Source of the DNA: Porticoccaceae bacterium
GTDB taxonomy: Bacteria > Pseudomonadota > Gammaproteobacteria > Pseudomonadales > Porticoccaceae
Direction of reading: 5' to 3'
NCBI GenBank assembly: GCA_002701765.1
Contig: NZXB01000013.1
Coordinates: forward strand, 13,714-18,830
Length of the DNA stretch: 5,117 nt
A program made the position numbers and the translations under genes. The notes beneath the pieces were generated by a model. It ran no database searches and had not been told where the DNA came from. It saw only the letters and a program-made list of their open reading frames with translations. Of the stretch, positions 1 to 5,117 are shown one piece after another; position 1 is the stretch's first letter, and every line of letters starts with the position of its first letter.

Positions 1-684
1 GAACTGGTATTTACTGCTAACGAAGCCCCGTCATCGTTATCAATTTTTCTCCATCATGAGATGGCACAAACACCCATTTATCCTTCAAAATTATTTTTTT
101 TCTGTGAACGGGCATCCGATATTGGGGGTGCTACCCCGGTCTGTCGCTCGGATATACTGTTACTCCACCTGCAACGAGAGCTTCCCAAATTCATAGAAGC
201 TTGCGAGGAGAAAGGTGTTCGCTACTCTCAGATTATGCCATCAGATAACAACTTGTTATCGGGTCAAGGTCGCAGTTGGCGGAACACGTTGAGCGTCAAT
301 AATACTGAAGATGCTGAATCGAAACTCAAAAAATTGAATTATACATGGCAGTGGGAGTCTGATGGGGCTCTCAACATTACCACGCCTGTATTGCCAGCAA
401 TAAAGGTTCTCACGGATGGTCGCAAAGTATTTTTCAATCAGCTGATTGCCGCTTACAGAGGTTGGAAGCACAGCACAGCTGTCGCCGGAAAGTCTATAAG
501 CTTCGGTGATGAATCGATTATTAGCGACGATGATATGATCATCGTATCAAGGATTGCGGATGATTTGACTTTCAATATTTCTTGGCAAGCGGGTGACGTT
601 GCATTACTGGATAACTTTCTTGTGATGCATGGTCGGCACCCATTTGAGGGCAAACGCAGCGTCTTTGCCTCATTGGTTGCTTGA
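1..684 (+). CDS. TauD/TfdA-family Fe(II)/2-oxoglutarate-dependent oxygenase, SyrP-like, 5' end missing
   Basis: The frame is open from base 1 to the TGA at 682-684, giving 227 visible residues. The family is usually about 320-330 residues, so roughly the first 100 lie outside the window. The ATG at 61 is not the start: the codons just before it (52-60) encode His-His-Glu, which fits the iron-binding HxE/D motif (H18 and E20 of the visible part). The MAQTPIYPSKLFFFC stretch that follows matches the SyrP-like pattern after this motif. The distal iron ligand is H210 (codon 628-630) in DNFLVMHGRHPF, and R219 is the likely 2-oxoglutarate carboxylate-binding arginine. The iron triad is therefore complete and the enzyme is probably active. 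Such enzymes hydroxylate or otherwise oxidise small molecules or carrier-bound amino acids in the cytoplasm, using O2 and 2-oxoglutarate. The substrate cannot be told from this sequence. The SyrP-like placement is from motif memory; the TauD superfamily assignment is firm. Confidence 0.88.
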   Translation, partial: ELVFTANEAPSSLSIFLHHEMAQTPIYPSKLFFFCERASDIGGATPVCRSDILLLHLQRELPKFIEACEEKGVRYSQIMPSDNNLLSGQGRSWRNTLSVNNTEDAESKLKKLNYTWQWESDGALNITTPVLPAIKVLTDGRKVFFNQLIAAYRGWKHSTAVAGKSISFGDESIISDDDMIIVSRIADDLTFNISWQAGDVALLDNFLVMHGRHPFEGKRSVFASLVA

Positions 685-696
685 AAAGAGGTGTCT

Positions 697-789
697 GTGA
701 ATACTTTTTCAGATGTTAAAATCACGCATAAATTAAAAATGGACTATTCAATAGCCAAGGATCAGCGAAGAACTGTTCAAATTTTGTGA
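697..789 (+). other. Doubtful 30-residue reading frame after the oxygenase gene
   Basis: A GTG at 697 opens a 30-residue frame (starting VNTFSDVKITHK) that ends at the TGA at 787-789. A purine-rich AAAAGAGG (683-690) sits six bases upstream and looks like a ribosome binding site; it begins within the oxygenase stop codon. An in-frame GTG at 691 is an alternative start. The product is basic, has no signal peptide or membrane segment, and is not recognised. It could be a short leader or small protein co-transcribed with the oxygenase, the decayed 5' end of a lost gene, or chance. It is recorded only because of the well-placed binding site. Confidence 0.2.
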
Positions 790-794
790 TAGCT

Positions 795-823
795 TTGATT
801 TTTCAGGGTGCTGCACTTTTAAA
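795..823 (+). promoter_or_regulatory. Weak sigma70-like promoter candidate for the transporter gene
   Basis: TTGATT (795-800) and TTTAAA (818-823) are separated by 17 bases, and each matches four of six consensus positions. A separate TATGAT (851-856) is a better -10 hexamer but has no recognisable -35 at 16-18 bases. The roughly 200-base gap between genes makes an own promoter for the transporter plausible. Neither candidate is strong in this AT-rich stretch. Confidence 0.22.
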
Positions 824-891
824 TCGGGCTGATGCATTATTTGAACCGAATATGATTTCTATTAGAGCAAGAAATTAAAACGGGAGCTCAG

Positions 892-2214
892 ATGACTGAT
901 AAAACCTCACCAAGCAAGCGGTACCGATCCCTAGCGCTTATGCTGTTGACTTTGGTTTATGGGTTTAATTTTATTGATCGGCAAATTGTAGGAATTTTAG
1001 CGCCCTTTATCCAAGCTGACTTGGAACTGACAAACACACAACTGGGGCTACTCATAGGACTTGCCTTTGCCACCTTTTATACCGTTGTTGCTATTCCGAT
1101 AGCTTGGTTGGCCGATCGATACAATCGCGTCAATATACTTTCGATTGCGCTGGCGACATGGAGTGCCTTTACTGCTTTGACGGGCTTGGCCGGTAATTTC
1201 ATGCAGATTGGTCTGGCTAGGATGGGAGTTGGAATTGGCGAGGCAGGAGGAAGCCCACCGTCGCATTCAATAATATCTGATTTATACCCTAAAGAGGAGC
1301 GTGCTGGGGCGTTGGGTGTTTATGCGATGGGAATTCCTTTTGGGATTATGGCGGCTTATTTTGCCACGGCATGGTTGATGGGTGCCACTGATGAGACAGT
1401 CAATTGGCGGCGTATCTTCATTATTCTTGGTGTGGTTGGTGTTGGCCTGGCAGTGATAGTTCGCCTCGTATTAAGGGAGCCAATAAGAGGGGCAATGGAG
1501 CTCGAAAATTACGATGAGGTCACGAAACCCTCTTTTAATGAGTCACTTAAAACACTAATTAGGATCCCTGCTTGGTGGTCAATGTGTCTTGGTATTGCCT
1601 TTGGTTCGTTTGTCTCTTATTCATTTGCCGCATTTCAAACTAAGTATTTGGTCTTACTTGATGCGAATTTCAATTTTCAAACCTTAGTATTGCTCTTGGG
1701 CATAATCAACGGCACAACTTACGCTGGAGGAGCTTATTTCGGAGCAAGACTTACTGATTATTGGGGCGGTATAGACATTCGCGCATACGGCTGGTTGCCT
1801 GCAATTGCAATTGCATTAAACCTGCCAATTGGTGTTCTTAGCTTTTGGGTGCCAACAATATGGTTTCATCTGACACTCACGACAGCTTTTTTGCTGTTTC
1901 TGGGGATCTATCTCGGACCTAGTTTTGCAATTGCTCAGACCTTAGCACCAATTAACATGCGAGCGATGTCTACTGCTTTATTCTTTTTTATCCTAAATAT
2001 GATCGCATTGGGCGGAGGCCCCACCTTCTCTGGATGGCTGATGGATGTTTTCATGGAAAGAGACTATTCGGAACTTGAATCGATTCGCTATGCGATGACG
2101 GTAACCTGTTGCTGGTTTTTTCCGTCAATTATGTGCTTTTTTCTGGTGGCTCGTACATTGAGGAATGATTGGGACGCAGCGGAGAAGAGGAATCTAGCAT
2201 TGAGTGGGGTTTAA
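892..2214 (+). CDS. Major facilitator superfamily transporter, Spinster-like, 12 membrane helices
   Basis: This is a complete 440-residue inner-membrane protein. The ATG at 892 follows GGGAG (882-886) at five bases. About twelve hydrophobic segments can be placed, near residues 13-36, 50-73, 81-100, 103-122, 140-163, 173-194, 227-248, 264-285, 298-320, 324-348, 357-380 and 399-421, with a charged central loop around 195-225. The loop between helices 2 and 3 carries the MFS signature LADRYNR (73-79). RMGVGIGEAG (110-119) in helix 4 fits the RxxxGxGEA motif, and NFIDRQIVG (26-34) in helix 1 is typical of the Spinster-like branch. MFS proteins of this kind use the proton gradient or facilitate transport of small lipophilic or acidic molecules; bacterial members are mostly uncharacterised. 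The neighbouring oxygenase and methyltransferase suggest export of, or immunity to, a modified small molecule, but uptake is equally possible. Family assignment is firm; substrate and direction are unknown. Confidence 0.92.
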   Translation: MTDKTSPSKRYRSLALMLLTLVYGFNFIDRQIVGILAPFIQADLELTNTQLGLLIGLAFATFYTVVAIPIAWLADRYNRVNILSIALATWSAFTALTGLAGNFMQIGLARMGVGIGEAGGSPPSHSIISDLYPKEERAGALGVYAMGIPFGIMAAYFATAWLMGATDETVNWRRIFIILGVVGVGLAVIVRLVLREPIRGAMELENYDEVTKPSFNESLKTLIRIPAWWSMCLGIAFGSFVSYSFAAFQTKYLVLLDANFNFQTLVLLLGIINGTTYAGGAYFGARLTDYWGGIDIRAYGWLPAIAIALNLPIGVLSFWVPTIWFHLTLTTAFLLFLGIYLGPSFAIAQTLAPINMRAMSTALFFFILNMIALGGGPTFSGWLMDVFMERDYSELESIRYAMTVTCCWFFPSIMCFFLVARTLRNDWDAAEKRNLALSGV

Positions 2215-2267
2215 CACCATTCGACTTTGAACATACTTGCCGACATTGCGAATTCAGTTCGTTAGGT

Positions 2268-2314
2268 GAGGCTTTTGCCCCTGCTTGTCACAGAGGTTAA
2301 GGGGCAAAAAGCTC
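2268..2314 (+). terminator. Inverted repeat, possible terminator after the transporter gene
   Basis: Arms at 2268-2281 (GAGGCTTTTGCCCC) and 2301-2314 (GGGGCAAAAAGCTC) pair over 14 positions with two mismatches, including an uninterrupted nine-base TTTTGCCCC/GGGGCAAAA core. The loop is 19 bases. The U-rich run that would complete an intrinsic terminator (six T at 2330-2335) starts 15 bases beyond the stem instead of directly after it, so termination is not assured. The hairpin lies 53 bases past the transporter stop and before the methyltransferase gene, a suitable place to separate two transcripts. Confidence 0.4.
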
Positions 2315-2387
2315 AGTTATCGACATACCTTTTTTATTTAATGCTGATACTCATAGGTGCGAGGAGTTTAAAGCAATCCTAAAGTGT

Positions 2388-2391
2388 GGAG
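2388..2391 (+). promoter_or_regulatory. Ribosome binding site deciding the methyltransferase start
   Basis: GGAG at 2388-2391 lies nine bases before the ATG at 2401, an acceptable distance. The in-frame GTG at 2386 overlaps this site, and its own nearest purine block (GAGGAG, 2361-2366) is 19 bases away, too far for efficient initiation. This favours ATG 2401. Confidence 0.5.
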
Positions 2392-2400
2392 TCACAGAAT

Positions 2401-3237
2401 ATGAAAGAAAGAAATAATATCGAGCAGGAAGAACTTTGGAATGGTAGGCTCGGCGAAGGCTATATAAGCGTCGCAAATTATATCGACAGAGTGGTGCGAC
2501 CTTTTTCCGATTTGGCAGTGAGTGCTGTAAATGCAAGCCCCAGGGAACTGATATTAGACGTTGGTTGTGGTTGTGGCTCCACTAGTTTGTCCTTTGCTCG
2601 CGCCGGAGCAAGGGTCACAGGGATTGATATTTCCAGAAAAATGATTGCCCGAGCAAGAAAAAATTCGAAGGGTGTTCCTAATCTGTCATTTCATCTGGGG
2701 GATGCAGCCTCGGAAAAACTAGATTTGGCGTATACTCACGTTTTCTCGCGTTTTGGTGTTATGTTTTTTTCTGAACCTTTTGCAGCCTTCAAAAACATTT
2801 ACTCTGGATTAAAATGCGGTGGGAAAATTACTTTCCTCTGTTGGCAAGCACTGCCAGAGAATGAATGGATCAGTGCGTCACTGGAACCGCTGGAACCTTT
2901 TCGACAGCCTGCCCAAACTCCACTGGATCCGAGGAGTCCTGGAGGGTTCGCTTTCGCTGATAGAGATTATGTGATGGATATTTTGAGTGCTTCACAATTT
3001 GTTAACATCAAGATCGAATCGCTCCGAACCAATGTGGATATGGGACAATCAATTGACGAAATAATGGCTTTTCATGCCAGAGTAGGACCACTCTCTGGCA
3101 TCTTGCAAGACTTGGATGAAGAAAGAGGATTGGAAGCCATAGCGGCAGTAAAGGCCTCTTTGGTTGCTCGGATGGATAAAGCAGGATTGCATCTATTAGC
3201 CTCCGCTTGGTTAGTGACTGCGGATGCAAAAAGCTAG
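2401..3237 (+). CDS. Class I SAM-dependent methyltransferase
   Basis: A cytoplasmic 278-residue methyltransferase transfers a methyl group from S-adenosylmethionine to an unidentified acceptor. The N-terminus (NIEQEELWNGRLGEGY, 6-21) matches the conserved entry segment of a bacterial methyltransferase family that usually reads NxxQxxxWNG. Motif I is LILDVGCGCGS (50-60), with a cysteine where threonine is usual before the last glycine. The acidic residue ending strand 2 is D76 in GIDIS, D101 in LGDAA marks motif III, and SRFGVMFF (116-123) is the family's motif IV region, so the cofactor pocket looks complete. The C-terminal third, which normally shapes the acceptor site, gives no substrate hint. 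The ATG at 2401 was chosen for its GGAG; a GTG at 2386 would add five residues. The gene stands alone, with gaps of about 190 bases before and 425 after. A role in tailoring a metabolite with the upstream oxygenase and transporter is inference. A SAM-binding methyltransferase is certain; a generic housekeeping role is possible. Confidence 0.88.
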   Translation: MKERNNIEQEELWNGRLGEGYISVANYIDRVVRPFSDLAVSAVNASPRELILDVGCGCGSTSLSFARAGARVTGIDISRKMIARARKNSKGVPNLSFHLGDAASEKLDLAYTHVFSRFGVMFFSEPFAAFKNIYSGLKCGGKITFLCWQALPENEWISASLEPLEPFRQPAQTPLDPRSPGGFAFADRDYVMDILSASQFVNIKIESLRTNVDMGQSIDEIMAFHARVGPLSGILQDLDEERGLEAIAAVKASLVARMDKAGLHLLASAWLVTADAKS

Positions 3238-3583
3238 AACTGACGACTGCGATTTGGATGTGTATTTTAAGAGCGTGTTGCTCGCTGATTGGATCTCTCT
3301 GGTAAAATACTTTGCTAACATCTCAATAACTGAGCTTACTTGCGTTGTAACCATTTTGTGCCTGAGATAAATGGGCCTGCCAAAAACCATTATTCAAGAA
3401 TGTTTAAATTTTGGGTCATTCGTAAAATTTAGAAGTCCTTTCCCATTGGAAGAACTCTAAATACCTATCCTTATTTTAGCGGTTTGAGATAATTCGATAA
3501 CACTTCAGACACTCATCGAATCTGCCGATATTCTGAATTGAGGTCTATAATTGAAAAGGTACGGTCGTTTAGAGGAAGGTTTT

Positions 3584-3595
3584 TATAAATTTATA
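3584..3595. repeat. Perfect 12-base AT palindrome, possible operator
   Basis: TATAAATTTATA is identical to its reverse complement. It ends five bases before the TATAAT at 3601-3606, where a regulator binding in the promoter spacer would act. It is made only of A and T, so chance occurrence in this AT-rich gap is a serious alternative. Confidence 0.3.
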
Positions 3596-3600
3596 TGCTG

Positions 3601-3606
3601 TATAAT
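3601..3606 (+). promoter_or_regulatory. Consensus -10 hexamer, candidate fds operon promoter
   Basis: TATAAT matches the sigma70 -10 consensus exactly and lies 57 bases before the fdsG start, which would leave a short 5' leader. No good -35 is found 16-18 bases upstream: the sequence there is GGTTTT-like, and the TTGAAA at 3551-3556 is too far away. A perfect -10 with a poor -35 often goes with an activator, and fds operons in other proteobacteria can be controlled by a LysR-type regulator (FdsR). No such gene is in this window. Confidence 0.4.
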
Positions 3607-3651
3607 GAACGAGTTATAGACTATTCTTTCTAAGTTTTGCGAACTTAAATT

Positions 3652-3655
3652 GGGG
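3652..3655 (+). promoter_or_regulatory. Ribosome binding site supporting the TTG start of fdsG
   Basis: GGGG at 3652-3655, within TGGGGTTG, lies seven bases before TTG 3663. It is the only purine-rich block near the beginning of the frame. No ATG or GTG occurs in frame in the nearby upstream sequence or in the first part of the conserved coding region, so TTG is the best start although the binding site is only moderate. Confidence 0.45.
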
Positions 3656-3662
3656 TTGTCAA

Positions 3663-4139
3663 TTGGATAAAATTACATCGAAGCAACTGCAGGTCCAAAC
3701 CTTGATAGACCAGTACAAGGATCTACCTGGGGGGTTATTGCCCCTTCTACATGCTATTCAGAAGTCGATTGGGCACATATCTGATAGTGCCATTGCAGAT
3801 ATTGCGCTCGGTTTAAACCTCTCCAGAGCTGAGGTTCATGGAGTTATTAGCTTCTACCACGATTTTAAAACAAAACCAATTGGTAACCATTTGGTGCAAA
3901 TTTGTCGTGCTGAGGCATGCCAGTCAATGGGTTCGCGCGAGTTAGAAGATCATGCCAAGACCTCCTTGGGGATAGGTTATGGTGAAACCACACCTGATGG
4001 ATTTATCAGTTTGGAGCCGGTTTATTGTCTTGGAAATTGCGCCAGTTCTCCTTCGGTTCGTATTAACGATGACGTTCATGCCCGGGTAGATAGCAATCGT
4101 TTTGATGCTCTGGTTGCCGGATTAGAGGGTTCTTACTGA
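3663..4139 (+). CDS. fdsG: NAD-dependent formate dehydrogenase gamma subunit, [2Fe-2S] NuoE-like
   Basis: This 158-residue protein is the small iron-sulfur subunit of the soluble, molybdenum-containing NAD-dependent formate dehydrogenase, which oxidises formate to CO2 in the cytoplasm. It is homologous to NuoE of complex I. A helical N-terminal part (about 10-65, with LLPLLHAIQKSIGHI at 25-39 and LNLSRAEVHGVISFYHDF at 51-68) precedes a thioredoxin-like ferredoxin domain. The four cluster ligands are present as C81 and C86 (CRAEAC) and C122 and C126 (CLGNC). The SRAEVHGV and FYHDF segments are those seen in FdsG proteins, favouring FdsG over a true complex I NuoE, and the next gene confirms this. 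The length is normal for the family. Translation starts at TTG 3663, the only reasonable start. The TGA stop overlaps the ATG of fdsB by one base, implying one transcript and translational coupling. Transcription may begin at the TATAAT near 3601. Confidence 0.93.
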   Translation: MDKITSKQLQVQTLIDQYKDLPGGLLPLLHAIQKSIGHISDSAIADIALGLNLSRAEVHGVISFYHDFKTKPIGNHLVQICRAEACQSMGSRELEDHAKTSLGIGYGETTPDGFISLEPVYCLGNCASSPSVRINDDVHARVDSNRFDALVAGLEGSY

Positions 4140-5117
4140 TGAAGAGAGATTATTCTAAAGCGATCTTTTACCTCCCGAGAGATACCACGGCGAAGGCGCT
4201 GGGAGCTCAAGCGGTGGAAAAAAAGTTAAAAAGCAGAGGCATTGAGCCAATACGAAATGGTTCGCGAGGTATGTTCTGGCTGGAGCCTCTTCTAGAAGTG
4301 GCTGTCGGTAGTCAAAGAGTTGCCTTTGGGCCAGTGTCACCAGAGGATGTTGATTGCCTCGTGGAGGCCCTCAGAAAGGATGATGCCGAAGCGCATCCTC
4401 TTTATTTGGGACCGGTAGACAAAATCGAGTACCTAGCCAATCAGCAACGGCTCACCTTTGCGCGAGCCGGCCATGGGGATCCACTATGCTTAGACAACTA
4501 CGAGTCTCTGCATGGATTCAATGGACTACGAAATGCTCTAGAGATGAGTAGCCAAGATATTGTTAATCATATTAAAGACTCAGGATTAAGAGGACGCGGC
4601 GGTGCAGCTTTTCCGACAGGGATAAAATGGCAGACAGTTTTAGATCAACCGGAACAACAAAAATACATCGTTTGCAATGCCGATGAGGGCGATTCTGGAA
4701 CCTTTGCAGACCGCTTGTTGATGGAAGCTGATCCTTACCAATTGATTGAAGGCATGACCATCGCAGGAATAGCCGTCGGTGCTACTCAAGGTTACATTTA
4801 CCTCAGGTCAGAATATCCAGCGGCACTAGAAGTTCTTAATATCGCCATTGAGCGATCACATGTAGCTGGTTTTCTTGGCGCAGATATTTGTGGTTCCGGA
4901 AGGACTTTTCACTTGGAGGTGCGCCTTGGCGCTGGGGCTTATATCTGTGGAGAGGAGACTTCTTTGCTTGAGAGCTTGGAGGGTAAACGTGGGACTGTGC
5001 GTTATAAACCTCCCTTGCCAGCTATTCAAGGATTGTTCGGCATGCCCACGGTTGTAAATAACGTTCTTACACTAGCCGCTGTGTCCACTGTTTTAGACCG
5101 AGGCCCAGAATACTATA
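4139..5117 (+). CDS. fdsB: NAD-dependent formate dehydrogenase beta subunit, FMN/NADH-binding, 3' end missing
   Basis: The frame runs from ATG 4139 off the right edge with 326 codons visible; family members are about 510-520 residues. This NuoF-like diaphorase subunit carries FMN and reduces NAD+ with electrons from formate. Residues 1 to about 105 form the extra N-terminal thioredoxin-like domain that distinguishes FdsB from NuoF (IFYLPRD at 9-15, IRNGSRGMFWLEP at 38-50); no cluster-type cysteine set is seen there. The flavin and nucleotide region follows: GLRGRGGAAFPTGIKW (149-164), CNADEGDSGTFADR (179-192) and LGAGAYICGEETSLLESLEG (263-282). The [4Fe-4S] cysteine motif lies further on, beyond the window. 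FdsB-style CNADEGDSGTFADR, where complex I NuoF has CNADEGEPGTFKDR, supports the formate dehydrogenase assignment. AGAGGG at 4124-4129, nine bases upstream, serves as ribosome binding site. fdsA, fdsC and fdsD are expected downstream by analogy with other proteobacteria. Confidence 0.95.
   Translation, partial: MKRDYSKAIFYLPRDTTAKALGAQAVEKKLKSRGIEPIRNGSRGMFWLEPLLEVAVGSQRVAFGPVSPEDVDCLVEALRKDDAEAHPLYLGPVDKIEYLANQQRLTFARAGHGDPLCLDNYESLHGFNGLRNALEMSSQDIVNHIKDSGLRGRGGAAFPTGIKWQTVLDQPEQQKYIVCNADEGDSGTFADRLLMEADPYQLIEGMTIAGIAVGATQGYIYLRSEYPAALEVLNIAIERSHVAGFLGADICGSGRTFHLEVRLGAGAYICGEETSLLESLEGKRGTVRYKPPLPAIQGLFGMPTVVNNVLTLAAVSTVLDRGPEYY

Larger units (their letters stand above)
3238..3662. other. 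Intergenic region between methyltransferase and fdsG, no convincing gene
   Basis: These 425 bases are AT-rich, with frequent stops. The best short frame seen (ATG 3371 to TAA 3458-3460, 29 residues) has no ribosome binding site and no recognisable product. No rho-independent terminator is evident after the methyltransferase stop; a four-base GAGC/GCTC pairing at 3271-3283 is too short to count. The last 80 bases contain the AT palindrome and TATAAT hexamer listed separately, so the right end probably acts as the control region of the formate dehydrogenase operon. No tRNA, insertion sequence or regulator gene was seen. Confidence 0.6.

Noticed and set aside
256..471. 71-residue reading frame on the minus strand inside the oxygenase gene
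   Set aside because: It lies wholly antisense to a conserved enzyme, and its product has no recognisable features.
453..725. 90-residue reading frame on the minus strand across the oxygenase 3' end
   Set aside because: Mostly antisense to the conserved HGR-containing region; its composition is that of a shadow frame.
1048..1266. 72-residue minus-strand frame inside the transporter gene
   Set aside because: Antisense to MFS signature motifs; no independent coding evidence.
2320..2351. TCGACA and GATACT as a promoter for the methyltransferase gene
   Set aside because: The -35-like hexamer is good, but the spacer is 20 bases and the -10 matches only four of six positions.
3008..3229. 73-residue minus-strand frame inside the methyltransferase 3' end
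   Set aside because: Shadow of the conserved gene; no recognisable product.
3271..3283. GAGC/GCTC hairpin after the methyltransferase stop as a terminator
   Set aside because: The stem is only four base pairs and no T run follows.
3371..3460. 29-residue plus-strand frame between the methyltransferase and fdsG
   Set aside because: No ribosome binding site, no recognisable sequence, and a length expected by chance.
4155..4340. 61-residue minus-strand frame at the start of fdsB
   Set aside because: Antisense to the clearly conserved FdsB N-terminal domain.
4875..5057. 60-residue plus-strand frame inside fdsB
   Set aside because: It overlaps, in another frame, the conserved GAGAYICGEE and following region of FdsB, which is the real coding frame.
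1..5117. CRISPR array, insertion sequence, tRNA or attachment site
   Set aside because: No regularly spaced repeats, transposase motifs, terminal inverted repeats or tRNA-like folds were seen on either strand.

Overview
The window carries five protein-coding genes, all on the + strand: three spaced-out genes on the left (a non-haem iron dioxygenase, a membrane transporter and a methyltransferase) and the start of a tightly packed formate dehydrogenase operon on the right. Base composition is mildly AT-leaning, with AT-rich intergenic stretches. The operon order (gamma then beta subunit, fdsGB) is typical of proteobacterial soluble NAD-dependent formate dehydrogenases. A proteobacterium is therefore the likeliest source; a marine or symbiotic gammaproteobacterium is only a guess, because no taxonomic marker is present.

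Left part (1-3237). The first gene is cut by the left edge. It is the C-terminal two thirds of a TauD/TfdA-type Fe(II)/2-oxoglutarate oxygenase, closest by eye to the SyrP-like hydroxylases of natural-product pathways. A gap of about 200 bases follows, holding only a doubtful 30-codon reading frame and weak promoter-like hexamers. Next is a complete 440-residue, 12-helix major facilitator transporter of the Spinster-like branch. A second gap contains an inverted repeat that may end its transcript. Then comes a complete class I SAM-dependent methyltransferase of about 278 residues. Oxygenase, exporter-like transporter and methyltransferase together resemble tailoring and export functions at the edge of a specialised-metabolite locus. 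No core biosynthetic enzyme is visible, so this is inference.

Middle (3238-3662). About 425 bases hold no convincing gene. The right-hand end carries a perfect TATAAT hexamer and an adjacent 12-base AT palindrome, which are candidate promoter and operator elements for the downstream operon.

Right part (3663-5117). fdsG (TTG start, 158 residues, [2Fe-2S] thioredoxin-like subunit) overlaps fdsB by one base. fdsB is the FMN/NADH-binding subunit and runs off the right edge with 326 codons visible. The catalytic molybdenum subunit gene fdsA and the accessory genes fdsC and fdsD would be expected just outside the window. Together these subunits move electrons from formate oxidation through iron-sulfur clusters and FMN to NAD+ in the cytoplasm.
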